From the NCBI GenBank assembly GCA_964342805.1, contig CAYFHQ010000018.1:1-45611 (forward strand): a stretch of DNA of 45,611 nucleotides. The letters are read 5' to 3'. Positions within the stretch are counted from its first letter, which is position 1, and each line of letters begins with the position of its first letter. The translations under genes and the position numbers were made by a program. Below are positions 7,632 to 16,013 of the stretch, piece by piece. Source of the DNA: CAYFHQ01 sp964342805. GTDB lineage: Bacteria; Bacillota; Clostridia; Peptostreptococcales; Acidaminobacteraceae. A model generated the notes under the pieces. That model was not told the DNA's origin. It saw nothing but the letters and a program-made list of their open reading frames with translations, and ran no database searches.

Positions 7632-8230
7632 GTTGTAACATCACTGTGTCAATAAGGTGGCGCAGTATTCTAGTCAGAGCTGTTGGCTTGGAAGGCGGGG
7701 CTAAAAATCCGTTAAAGGGCACATCGATGAAGTTCCTGGTATTGGCTGCCGACGCCCAGTCGGGGGTCTTTGCTGGGAGTAAGGAGTAGGGGGCGATCCA
7801 CAATGGCATGTGGGCGTTGACCCTCTTTCCGTGGAGACTCGTCGGACGATTATGATCCGAGGAGATTACACCTGCATTTTGGTACCAAGCTGAGTGCAGT
7901 GTAGCCTGCCTTGAGTGGGGATGGCGGACGGTAGTCAGATTTGTCCATATGGGCCCATATGGATCAGATTATTGCTAATCTAAACCTTCCTTGCAAAAGA
8001 GGCTAAGAGTCAGCTTGCCTGTTGAGGAAAACTCCTAGACTGTTCTATGAGATTAAATGGGGATTGAAGTACGGACTCAGTGGTAGTCCAGTCGTATGTT
8101 GGGAAACCGCATACTCGGTTGATGAAACGGAAACGGCTGTATCGGCGACGAAACAGTTTGACTGAGGGAAATCCAACTGGACCTAAGCCGTAAAATTTAC
8201 TCATTTAATCGCCACCTTTATTATATATTT
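7632..8230 (+). ncRNA. ole: OLE RNA (ornate, large, extremophilic RNA)
   Basis: About 600 nt without a plausible gene on either strand, between ispA/DUF212 and oapA. That length and that position match the OLE RNA class, which lies beside oapA inside isoprenoid and DNA-repair operons. The two ends pair over more than 540 nt: AATAAGGTGGCG (7651-7662) with CGCCACCTTTATT (8210-8222). Internal hairpins are visible: TCGGA/TCCGA at 7842/7856, CTGCA/TGCAG at 7872/7895 enclosing a TTGGTACCAA palindrome, a 20-nt perfect palindrome at 7944-7963, GATTA/TAATC at 7967-7980, GGACT/AGTCC at 8073/8085, and GTATG/CATAC at 8094/8110. Known for the class: OLE binds OapA at the membrane and supports growth under cold, alcohol and metal stress. 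The identification rests on context, length and folding, not on a model search. Confidence 0.85.
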
Positions 8231-8253
8231 TGTTCACTAACGAACACGCAATC

Positions 8254-8292
8254 AAAGCGGACGTAACACATTGGTGTCGGTTCGCTTTTTTT
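8254..8292 (+). terminator. Intrinsic terminator between OLE RNA and oapA
   Basis: AAAGCGGAC (8254-8262) pairs with GTTCGCTTT (8280-8288), with an inner ACAC/GTGT pair, followed by seven or more T. It would end the OLE transcript; oapA must then be reached by read-through, because its AAGGAGG site begins 3 nt after the T run. Confidence 0.85.
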
Positions 8293-8310
8293 ATAAGGAG
8301 GAAGAAGGGC

Positions 8311-8901
8311 TTGAGAAGAAGGAAAATGCAGTTTAAATGGGCACGTACCATATCTTTGGTTACATTGATATTGGCGATCATCATGAGTGTGGTTGCTGAG
8401 TCCGCTCTAAGAAGCTTCAGCCTGCTACCAGCTTTTTTTACCTTGCTGTTGATCATACTCCTGGGTGTCACGTCTGACACCATTGGTATTGCAGTCACAG
8501 CAGCCAATGACAAACCGTTTCATTCCATGGCCGCCCAACGGGTGCCCTACGGACGACACGGTGTTTTTCTCGTTCAGAATGCAGGCCCCGTGTCCAACTT
8601 CTGTAACGACGTGATCGGGGACATCGCCGGCATTATTTCCGGTGCGGCCATCTCCATCATCCTGATTCAAATTATCGCTTTGGACCTGCCCTTTGTTGAG
8701 GCAGCAGTCCTGTCTGTGGTACTCAGTGGATTTGTTGCTTCCCTGACTGTGGGTGGCAAGGCCGTGGGCAAGGAATTGGCCCTGACCTACTGGAAGGAAA
8801 TCGTAACTGGCGTAGCCAAGGTCTTGTACTTTGCCGAACACCGACTGAAAATCCGAATTGTACCTGGTGGCAAACAGCCAAGCAAGACCAAAAGAAAGTA
8901 G
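8311..8901 (+). CDS. oapA: OLE-associated protein A
   Basis: 196-residue membrane protein starting at TTG 8311, 9 nt after AAGGAGG; an internal ATG at 8326 has a weaker site. Hydrophobic segments lie near 13-30, 36-63, 104-124 and 131-148, with Lys/Arg-rich ends. The sequence contains the features reported for OapA: DxxxD (Asp100-Asp104 in DVIGD) followed directly by GxxxG (Gly107-Gly111 in GIISG). Established role: it dimerises and binds OLE RNA, carrying the ribonucleoprotein to the membrane. The position between OLE RNA and dxs is the standard one. The tail KPSKTKRK-type basic end could contact RNA, which is inference. Confidence 0.9.
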   Translation: MRRRKMQFKWARTISLVTLILAIIMSVVAESALRSFSLLPAFFTLLLIILLGVTSDTIGIAVTAANDKPFHSMAAQRVPYGRHGVFLVQNAGPVSNFCNDVIGDIAGIISGAAISIILIQIIALDLPFVEAAVLSVVLSGFVASLTVGGKAVGKELALTYWKEIVTGVAKVLYFAEHRLKIRIVPGGKQPSKTKRK

Positions 8902-8912
8902 AGGACATCCTC

Positions 8913-10760
8913 ATGATATTAGATCGACTCAATGGACCGGAAGACCTCAAAAACCTAAATGACCCAGACCTGATCCGCCTTAGTGTGGAAATTCGGGACC
9001 AACTTCTGAAAACCGTGTCCACAACCGGTGGACACCTGGCTTCCAACCTGGGCGTGGTGGAACTGACCCTGGCCCTTCACAAGGTATACAATAGCCCCGT
9101 CGACAAGCTCATTTGGGACGTCGGCCACCAGGGCTACGTACATAAATTACTGACAGGTAGACTAAAAGACTTCCATTCCCTCCGCCAACACAAGGGTATG
9201 AGTGGTTTTCTAAAGCGGAGTGAAAGTGACCATGACATCTTTGAAGCTGGTCACAGTTCCACATCCATTTCTGCCGCTGTGGGATGCGCCCTCGCCCGGG
9301 ACTTTAAGGGGGAGGACAACCAGGTTATCGCTGTGATCGGTGACGGTGCCATGACCGGCGGTATGGCCTTTGAGGCCCTCAACCATGCCTCCCACAAGGA
9401 CCTCAACATGACTATTGTTCTCAATGACAATGACATGTCCATTTCCGAGAATGTAGGCGGTTTGTCCCAGTACCTTTCCAAGGTGCGGGTCCAACCCAGC
9501 TACTCCAAACTCAAGGGAGGCACCCGGGCCTTCTTCGGTTCCATTCCCCTCATTGGAGAAGGAATCAACCAGGCCATTCATAATGTCAAGGAAACAGTGA
9601 AGCACGCAGTCATTCAGGGCTCGCTCTTCCAAGAACTTGGCTACCAGTACTTTGGACCTGTGGACGGCCACAACTTAAAAGACCTGATCGAAGTATTTGA
9701 GAATGTAAAACACATAAAGGGCCCCAAAATTGTCCATGTCATTACCCAAAAGGGCAAGGGCTACCTGCCTGCCATGGACGCCCCTGAGAAATACCATGGG
9801 GTGAGTGCCTTTAATGTCAACGAAGGGGTTCAGCCCAAGTGCAGTCCATCCATTTCCTATTCCAAGGTTTTCGGGGACACCCTTATGAACCTGGCTGAAG
9901 GCAATGACAAGGTGGTGGCTGTTACCGCAGCCATGCCAACGGGAACGGGCCTTACAGGCTTCCAGAAAAAGTTTCCCAAACGAACCATAGACGTTGGCAT
10001 TGCTGAACAACATGGTGTCACCATGGCAGCTGGCCTGGCCATTGAAGGAATGAAGCCCGTTGTGGCGGTTTACTCCACCTTCCTCCAAAGGGCCTATGAC
10101 CAGATCCTCCATGACGTCTGTCTACAAAACCTGTCTGTTGTTTTTGCCATTGATCGGGCTGGCCTGGTGGGCAATGATGGGGAGACCCACCACGGCATGT
10201 TTGACCTGTCCTACTTGGGACACCTGCCCAACATGACGGTCTTGGCTCCTAAGAATGGGGCGGAACTGGCAGACATGCTCCGGTATGCTGTGGAAGAGCA
10301 TGAAGGTCCTATAGCCATCCGTTACCCCAGGGGGAATGCTAGCACCTGTGAAGAGGTGGTTCACCCGGTGACGGTGCCAGAGCAAGTTTCCAAGGGAGAC
10401 CATGGTTTGATCCTGGCCGTTGGAAAAATGGTCGACCTGGCTGAGCAAGCGGTCCTTGACCTTCAAAAGGAGGGCAAGTCTTATTCCGTAGTCAACATTC
10501 GTAAGGTCTTTCCAGTTCAAAAGCAATGGATCAGGATGAAGGCTAAGCAATACCAGCGGATTGTTACCCTAGAAGACAATACGGTGAGTGGTGCCTTCGG
10601 CGATGCGGTTTCTGCCATACTCCTTGAGTCGGATTGGCAGGGTTCCTTTAAGAAGTTGGGTCTTCCAAACCAGTTCATTGAACATGGGGATGTAAAGGCA
10701 CTGTTTGAAGAGCTTGAGTTGAGTCCAGAAGGGCTTTCACAAGTGTTAAAAAGTTTGTAG
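8913..10760 (+). CDS. dxs: 1-deoxy-D-xylulose-5-phosphate synthase
   Basis: First enzyme of the non-mevalonate isoprenoid pathway; it joins pyruvate and glyceraldehyde 3-phosphate using thiamine diphosphate. 615 residues, normal length. Visible: GHSSTSISAAVG, the thiamine-binding GDGAMTGGMAFEALNH, then LNDNDMSISENVGG. The central transketolase-like domain has DVGIAEQHGVTMAAG and IDRAGLVGNDGETHHG, and a C-terminal domain completes the protein. The ATG lies 11 nt after oapA. ispA, ispH and dxs are all in this window. Confidence 0.98.
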   Translation: MILDRLNGPEDLKNLNDPDLIRLSVEIRDQLLKTVSTTGGHLASNLGVVELTLALHKVYNSPVDKLIWDVGHQGYVHKLLTGRLKDFHSLRQHKGMSGFLKRSESDHDIFEAGHSSTSISAAVGCALARDFKGEDNQVIAVIGDGAMTGGMAFEALNHASHKDLNMTIVLNDNDMSISENVGGLSQYLSKVRVQPSYSKLKGGTRAFFGSIPLIGEGINQAIHNVKETVKHAVIQGSLFQELGYQYFGPVDGHNLKDLIEVFENVKHIKGPKIVHVITQKGKGYLPAMDAPEKYHGVSAFNVNEGVQPKCSPSISYSKVFGDTLMNLAEGNDKVVAVTAAMPTGTGLTGFQKKFPKRTIDVGIAEQHGVTMAAGLAIEGMKPVVAVYSTFLQRAYDQILHDVCLQNLSVVFAIDRAGLVGNDGETHHGMFDLSYLGHLPNMTVLAPKNGAELADMLRYAVEEHEGPIAIRYPRGNASTCEEVVHPVTVPEQVSKGDHGLILAVGKMVDLAEQAVLDLQKEGKSYSVVNIRKVFPVQKQWIRMKAKQYQRIVTLEDNTVSGAFGDAVSAILLESDWQGSFKKLGLPNQFIEHGDVKALFEELELSPEGLSQVLKSL

Positions 10761-10794
10761 GCTTGGCCTGCATGAACTATAGAAAGTAGAGAAT

Positions 10795-11616
10795 ATGGCA
10801 AAAAAACAAAGACTGGACACAGTCCTGGTTGAATTGGGCTACTTTGAGTCCAGAGAAAAGGCAAAACGCGCCATCATGGCGGGCATGGTCTTTAGCAAGG
10901 GCCAACGGATCGACAAACCGGGAACCCAGGTGGACCCAGCCATTGACTTGGAGGTCCGCGGGGCTAAACTCAAGTATGTGAGTCGGGGTGGCCTAAAGCT
11001 AGAGAAGGCTATTGAAGAGTTTGGTGTTTCTGTTGACGGCAAGACCTGTATGGACATTGGGTCCAGCACAGGTGGCTTCACCGACTGTATGCTTCAGAAT
11101 GGTGCAGTCAAGGTCTTTGCTGTTGATGTCGGCACGGGTCAGCTTCACTGGAATCTCCGGCAGGACGACCGGGTGGTGGTCATGGAGCGTACCAACATCC
11201 GCCACGTGGAAATTGACCATATCGGCAGTCATGTGGACTTTGCCAGTATAGATGTTTCCTTCATATCTTTAGACAAGGTGCTTCCTGTCGCCCAAAGACT
11301 ACTGACCGACGTGGGAGAGGTCGTGTTCTTGATTAAACCCCAGTTTGAAGCTGGGCGTGAACAAGTGGGCAAGAAGGGTGTTGTCAGGGATGAAAAAGTC
11401 CATATGGAAGTCCTGGAGAGAATTCTAGGTTTGGCAGGCTCTTTGGACCTACGTCTAAAGGCTTTAACCTATTCTCCAATCACAGGTCCAGCGGGTAACA
11501 TTGAGTTCCTTGCTTGGGCGACTAAAGACAAGAATTGTGAGGGTGAAGCATTCGATGATAAGATATCGTCGATTGTGTCTGAAGCCCATGAAACACTTCG
11601 TAAAAAAAGTGTATAA
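10795..11616 (+). CDS. tlyA: TlyA family rRNA 2'-O-methyltransferase
   Basis: 273 residues: an N-terminal S4 RNA-binding domain (about 4-62, LDTVLVELGYFESREKAKR) and an RrmJ-type SAM domain with DIGSSTGGFTD at 87-97. It ends in the FLIKPQFEA block and a C-terminal KTxxGNxEF-like segment (GPAGNIEFLAW). TlyA proteins methylate 16S and 23S rRNA cytidines; several have also been called haemolysins. The gene order dxs-tlyA-argR-recN is the usual Firmicutes one, though nadK, which often follows tlyA, is missing here. Confidence 0.95.
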   Translation: MAKKQRLDTVLVELGYFESREKAKRAIMAGMVFSKGQRIDKPGTQVDPAIDLEVRGAKLKYVSRGGLKLEKAIEEFGVSVDGKTCMDIGSSTGGFTDCMLQNGAVKVFAVDVGTGQLHWNLRQDDRVVVMERTNIRHVEIDHIGSHVDFASIDVSFISLDKVLPVAQRLLTDVGEVVFLIKPQFEAGREQVGKKGVVRDEKVHMEVLERILGLAGSLDLRLKALTYSPITGPAGNIEFLAWATKDKNCEGEAFDDKISSIVSEAHETLRKKSV

Positions 11617-11646
11617 AAAAAGAGGAAAATTCATGGTGTCGGCGAA

Positions 11647-11690
11647 CTTTTACAAGTGATGTGCGAATTGGCACAAGCCGATCGTAAAAG
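11647..11690 (+). promoter_or_regulatory. Nested stem-loop in the argR leader
   Basis: CTTTTAC (11647-11653) pairs with GTAAAAG (11684-11690), enclosing TGTGC/GCACA (11660-11664 with 11671-11675). There is no T run, so it is not a simple terminator. It could be an operator or RNA structure in the 100-nt gap before argR; function unknown. Confidence 0.35.
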
Positions 11691-11717
11691 GCATTCATAC
11701 ACATTGGGGGGATTCAT

Positions 11718-12167
11718 TTGAAGTATTCACGTCATTCTAAAATCCTTGAGATTATTGACAATCAAGAAGTAGAAACACAAGAAGAACTTGCTAATGCTTT
11801 AAAGAAAAATGGATTTAATGTTACGCAGGCTACGGTTTCCAGAGACATCAAAGAACTACGATTAATAAAAGTGCTCACAAAAGATGGCAAGTATAAATAT
11901 GCAACCATCAAGCAACAAGAAAGCGTTGTTTCAGACCGCTTCCTAAAGCTGTTCAGGGACTCAGTAATCTCCATGGATCACGCAGGTCAAATCGTTGTGA
12001 TTAAGACCCTGATCGGGGCTGCAAATGCAGCGGCAGCGGCTATTGACGCCCTTGACGTTAAAGATATTGTCGGAACAATCGCCGGTGACGACACCATTTT
12101 CCTATTGGTTCGTTCCCAAGAAGACTTACATAAGGTAATGGCAGAATTTAAGAAAATGATGGCGTAA
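11718..12167 (+). CDS. argR: Arginine repressor
   Basis: Hexameric arginine-sensing DNA-binding protein. 149 residues from a TTG start, 6 nt after GGGGGG; the N-terminus KYSRHSKILEIIDNQEV is typical. The winged helix runs to about 70 (VTQATVSRDIKELRLIK), and the C-terminal arginine-binding domain carries GAANAAAAAID and GTIAGDDTIFLLVR. It sits before recN as in Bacillus (ahrC). Confidence 0.97.
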   Translation: MKYSRHSKILEIIDNQEVETQEELANALKKNGFNVTQATVSRDIKELRLIKVLTKDGKYKYATIKQQESVVSDRFLKLFRDSVISMDHAGQIVVIKTLIGAANAAAAAIDALDVKDIVGTIAGDDTIFLLVRSQEDLHKVMAEFKKMMA

Positions 12168-12185
12168 GCCATAATGAGGTAACCC

Positions 12186-13862
12186 ATGCTTCTAGAGCTC
12201 TATGTTGAGAATTACATTCTCATCGACCAACTCCAGATTCCTTTTCAGGACGGGTTGAATGTATTAACCGGGGAAACCGGGGCAGGTAAATCCATTTTAC
12301 TGGGCGCCATTGGTTTAATATTGGGCGATAAATTCAATAAGGACACCATTCAAGCTGGAAAAGACAAGGCCACCATTCAAGGAACCTTTATCCCTGGTGA
12401 AGAAGCCCAGACCTTTATGGAGTCCATAGGTCTAGATCGACAAGAGGAATACGTCGTACTCAGCCGTGAACTCTACGAAAGTGGTCGGTCAGTCCTGAGG
12501 ATAAATGGCAGAATTTTTCCTAAATCAGTTGCTGCGGCTCTAGGCCAGCACCTGGTGGATATCCATGGCCAGAATGAACACCAGGTTTTACTTCGCCAGG
12601 ATAGCCAGCGGAAAATACTGGACCAATTTGCCACCGCTAGTGTGGAACCCTTACTCCAAGGAATCAAAGCGTGTTATCACGAGTTAAAAGAAGCAGAACA
12701 GGCCTTACAGGCACTGGAGATGGATGAACAGGAACTTGAGCGTAAAACAGATGTTGTACGCTTTCAATTGGAAGAAATCCAAGACGCTGACTTGCAAGCA
12801 GGTGAGGACAGTGACATAGAAGGCCAATTGAAGTATCTGAAAAACTATGAGTCCATCCACCATGTTATGCAAGGGGTTCAAGAGCAAATTCACCATGACG
12901 AAGGGGTCCTGACCCAGTTGTCAGCCATGATTAGAGAGCTACAATCCATTGAGTCCTTGGACGATGATCTGGGTAAGATCAGACAGAGTTTTGAAGACCT
13001 TTATTATGGACTTGAGGGTGTGTCAGACCAAACCCGTCCCTATGTGGACGAGGCAGGGTATGACCCGGAGCAGTTACAAACCCTTGAAGAACGATATGAC
13101 CTTATAGAAACCTTGAAGCGGAAGTATGGCAAAACCATTGAAGACGTAAAAGCCTATGGAGACCAGTTGCAGACCCAGTTGGAGCAACTACTGGACTACA
13201 ATGAAACCGTCAGTCGACTGAGACAGGTGATCCAGGTTTCTGAGGACAAGTATGACAAGTTGGCAGACCAATTGACCTCTGCCCGCCGGTCAGCAGCCAG
13301 CCTCTTTAGACGGGATTTGCTAGACCAGCTTCAAGATCTAAATATGAAAGAAGCCACCTTCGAAGTTTCCATTGAAACGGATACGGTACGTAGGGAACAT
13401 GGTAAGGACCGGATTACCTTCTTAATCGCGTCCAACCCAGGTCAACCCCTACGGGACATGAAACAGGTTGTTTCTGGGGGTGAATTGTCTCGAATTATGC
13501 TGGCAATCAAGATATTGCTCGGCAAGGGGGACGACGCCCATACACTAATTTTCGATGAAGTTGATGCAGGGATCAGTGGCATAACAGCTGCTGCCGTAGG
13601 TGACCGTTTACGTGAGATCAGCAAGACCCACCAGGTCATTTGCATAACCCACCTTCCACAAATTGCTGTGGCAGGTGCGCATCATTTATTAATAGAAAAG
13701 TCTTCTACTGATGATTCAACGAAAACCGTTGTACGACCACTTCAGACAGAAGAGCGGATCCATGAGATTGGTCGCCTGATTGGCGATGGATCCATGACTC
13801 AAACAGCTCGTGCACATGCTGAGGAACTTTTGAGACTCGCTGGGCACTTACAATCAAGCTAA
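12186..13862 (+). CDS. recN: DNA repair protein RecN
   Basis: SMC-like ATPase that acts early in double-strand-break repair. 558 residues: Walker A GETGAGKS at 29-36, a long coiled coil (about 160-390), the signature VSGGELSRIMLAIK and Walker B LIFDEVDAGISG, ending with the ICITHLPQIA block. It starts 18 nt after argR. In spore formers spoIVB normally lies between recN and spo0A; here spo0A follows after 20 nt. Confidence 0.97.
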   Translation: MLLELYVENYILIDQLQIPFQDGLNVLTGETGAGKSILLGAIGLILGDKFNKDTIQAGKDKATIQGTFIPGEEAQTFMESIGLDRQEEYVVLSRELYESGRSVLRINGRIFPKSVAAALGQHLVDIHGQNEHQVLLRQDSQRKILDQFATASVEPLLQGIKACYHELKEAEQALQALEMDEQELERKTDVVRFQLEEIQDADLQAGEDSDIEGQLKYLKNYESIHHVMQGVQEQIHHDEGVLTQLSAMIRELQSIESLDDDLGKIRQSFEDLYYGLEGVSDQTRPYVDEAGYDPEQLQTLEERYDLIETLKRKYGKTIEDVKAYGDQLQTQLEQLLDYNETVSRLRQVIQVSEDKYDKLADQLTSARRSAASLFRRDLLDQLQDLNMKEATFEVSIETDTVRREHGKDRITFLIASNPGQPLRDMKQVVSGGELSRIMLAIKILLGKGDDAHTLIFDEVDAGISGITAAAVGDRLREISKTHQVICITHLPQIAVAGAHHLLIEKSSTDDSTKTVVRPLQTEERIHEIGRLIGDGSMTQTARAHAEELLRLAGHLQSS

Positions 13863-13882
13863 ATGGCATTGGGGGAATCAAG

Positions 13883-14686
13883 ATGAATAACAAAATTCGT
13901 GTTTTGATCGTAGATGACAATCAAAACTTCTGTACCATTCTCAGTGAGCATATTGGTGAACAGCCAGACTTTGAAGTGGTAGGAATTGCGAACAATGGCC
14001 TGAAGGCAGTGGAGCAAATTCGCGAAAAGAGACCTGACATTGTTGTGCTGGATATCATTATGCCTCATCTTGATGGATTGGGTGTACTTGAAAAAGTACG
14101 TGAAATGGGTTTGATCGATGACATTAAGTTCATCATCTTGTCTGCGGTTGGCCAAGACAATATTACCCGCAGGGCCATTAATTTAGGGGCTACATACTAC
14201 GTGATCAAGCCATTTGACTTTGACTTGTTTATTGACCGACTACGCCAGCTTTCTTCTTCCAAGGCCCAAGTGGCTGCTGGGGGAGAAAACGGTGTGCATG
14301 CGTCTGCTTCAACCTTAACAAGTAATTTTACTTCCCTTGAAGCTCAGATCACGGACATGATCAATCAAATTGGTGTACCACCACATATCAAGGGCTTCCA
14401 GTACCTTCGTGAAGCCATTTCCATGGTCTACCATGACGTTAACTGTTTGTCCAAGGTCACCAAGCAGATCTATCCAGGGATTGCTGAAAAGTTCTCTACA
14501 ACACCTTCACGGGTGGAGAGAGCCATTCGAAATGCCATTGAGATTTCCATTGCCAGAGGAAACGAAAGTGTCATTCAGCAGTTGTTTGGCCTAACCTTAG
14601 CCAATAAAAATGGAAAGATTACCAACAGTGAGTTTATTGCCATCGTAGCAGACCGACTGCGGATGGAGAACTCTGCAACATCATAA
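13883..14686 (+). CDS. spo0A: Stage 0 sporulation response regulator Spo0A
   Basis: Master transition-state regulator. 267 residues. The receiver domain has Asp11/Asp12, phospho-acceptor Asp57 in VVLDIIMPHLDG, Ser87 and Lys109 in YVIKPFDFD. The C-terminal effector domain begins around 155 and keeps the hallmark helices, including PSRVERAIRNAIEISIARGN, that read TGTCGAA boxes and touch sigma-A. All key residues appear intact, so the protein should be active. Spo0A with a missing spoIVB neighbour suggests a role outside sporulation. Three exact 0A boxes occur at 37.9-38.1 kb, upstream of a secretion and fibre operon. Confidence 0.98.
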   Translation: MNNKIRVLIVDDNQNFCTILSEHIGEQPDFEVVGIANNGLKAVEQIREKRPDIVVLDIIMPHLDGLGVLEKVREMGLIDDIKFIILSAVGQDNITRRAINLGATYYVIKPFDFDLFIDRLRQLSSSKAQVAAGGENGVHASASTLTSNFTSLEAQITDMINQIGVPPHIKGFQYLREAISMVYHDVNCLSKVTKQIYPGIAEKFSTTPSRVERAIRNAIEISIARGNESVIQQLFGLTLANKNGKITNSEFIAIVADRLRMENSATS

Positions 14687-14724
14687 AGTACGTAAGAAAA
14701 TAAAGTAACATTAGGGAGGCTGCC

Positions 14725-15927
14725 ATGGATTCCTACGCATTACTGCTGGAATCTGTCATCATCGTGTTCACGATGTTAGGGGTCGTTTATCGAAGGCGAC
14801 GAAGACCCCTTTATTGGCATGCTCTCTTTTTTGTTTTTGTGACTGGCCTGACCTATACAACGTCGTGGACTTCGGTTTGGGATGTTCTATTGGTCATGTT
14901 TTTTGTGATCATGTCCTACAGTTTCATCTATCAGGTTCCACTGGATAGGGCTGCAGTGGGGGGGACGACCACCTATATCCTATTTACAGGTGTTCAGTTG
15001 GCCTCAACCTTCAATGAAATCTTGATGTTCAAGCACATGGTGGACTTTAGAAGGGTATTTGAAGAGGCCCATGGCTTCACCTTATTTATAGCCCTCATGA
15101 CCTGTGTGGGGATTATTGCTTTTTATAACCACTCTGTATCCATTCCAAGACGTAGCTTGGGAGCCAAGGTGACCATGAAGGACCCATCCATTCGGATGAA
15201 TGTCATTATTGTCTTGTTGATCTTCCTGGTGGTGACATCTAACCTGCGCTACCTCTACAGCAATTGGAGTGAGTTGTCTCAGATTTCAGGTTTGCATATT
15301 AACCTGATCCTTATGACCCTGGTGTTTGGCTTCCTCATGCTTTTCTTGATGATGATCCTCAACCGCTACCGGTTCAAAAATCAAACCCTTGGTGTTGTTC
15401 GCCAAAAAGCGGCCACGGACGCCATGACGGGTTTTCTCAACCGCGAGGCTGGCCTCCAGGCCCTGAGCAAGCAAATGCAGGTGACCAGAACAACAAGGGC
15501 ACCTATGACCCTGTGTTTTGTGGACATTAACAACCTCAAGGTGGTCAATGACCGATTTGGTCACGACGAAGGGGACAACCTGATTCAAACCGTGGCAGCT
15601 ACCTTTAAGCAGAGCCTCAGGGACCACGACATTGTGGCCCGTTTAGGCGGTGACGAGTTTATCATTGTCTTTGCAGGGTGTGACATGCTCCAGAGTAGAA
15701 GGGTTTGGTCTAGAATCCAGGAAAGCTTGAAGCAGCTGAACTTGACCGGTCAGCGACGCTATAGTGTGGGGGTAAGTGCTGGCTTTGTCCAGTATGATCC
15801 ACAAGCCCACCGTACCATGGAAGAATTACTTGCCTGTGCAGACGAGGAAATGTACTGCCAGAAGCGGGCAATAAAGGGGAGTAGACTGGCGGAAAACCCT
15901 TCCATTTTCCAAGGTAAACAGTTATAA
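14725..15927 (+). CDS. Membrane-bound diguanylate cyclase (GGDEF)
   Basis: 400 residues. The N-terminal half holds six or seven hydrophobic helices (roughly 5-22, 31-48, 51-70, 79-97, 117-134, 158-172, 191-212) with no named sensor domain. The C-terminal GGDEF domain (about 230-390) has the intact catalytic motif GGDEF at 308-312 and an I-site RDHD at 299-302, exactly five residues upstream. It should therefore make c-di-GMP and be inhibited by it. The gene is 38 nt behind spo0A and ends at a terminator, so the two may share a transcript. A c-di-GMP-II riboswitch and a ComFB-like receptor are also in the window. Confidence 0.95.
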   Translation: MDSYALLLESVIIVFTMLGVVYRRRRRPLYWHALFFVFVTGLTYTTSWTSVWDVLLVMFFVIMSYSFIYQVPLDRAAVGGTTTYILFTGVQLASTFNEILMFKHMVDFRRVFEEAHGFTLFIALMTCVGIIAFYNHSVSIPRRSLGAKVTMKDPSIRMNVIIVLLIFLVVTSNLRYLYSNWSELSQISGLHINLILMTLVFGFLMLFLMMILNRYRFKNQTLGVVRQKAATDAMTGFLNREAGLQALSKQMQVTRTTRAPMTLCFVDINNLKVVNDRFGHDEGDNLIQTVAATFKQSLRDHDIVARLGGDEFIIVFAGCDMLQSRRVWSRIQESLKQLNLTGQRRYSVGVSAGFVQYDPQAHRTMEELLACADEEMYCQKRAIKGSRLAENPSIFQGKQL

Positions 15928-15944
15928 TAATAGTATTGTTCTGC

Positions 15945-15966
15945 AAACGCCTAGGCGTTTCTTGTT
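15945..15966 (+). terminator. Hairpin after the diguanylate cyclase gene
   Basis: Perfect AAACGCC/GGCGTTT stem with a TA loop, followed by CTTGTTT. The T run is interrupted, so efficiency is uncertain. Confidence 0.6.
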
Positions 15967-16013
15967 TGGCTTTTGGTCAGACGTGTATATATTTGATAAA
16001 GGGGTAATTATCA

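Noticed and set aside
8010..8204. Small - strand open frame inside the OLE region
   Set aside because: No ribosome site and no protein-like pattern; the region is explained by RNA pairing.
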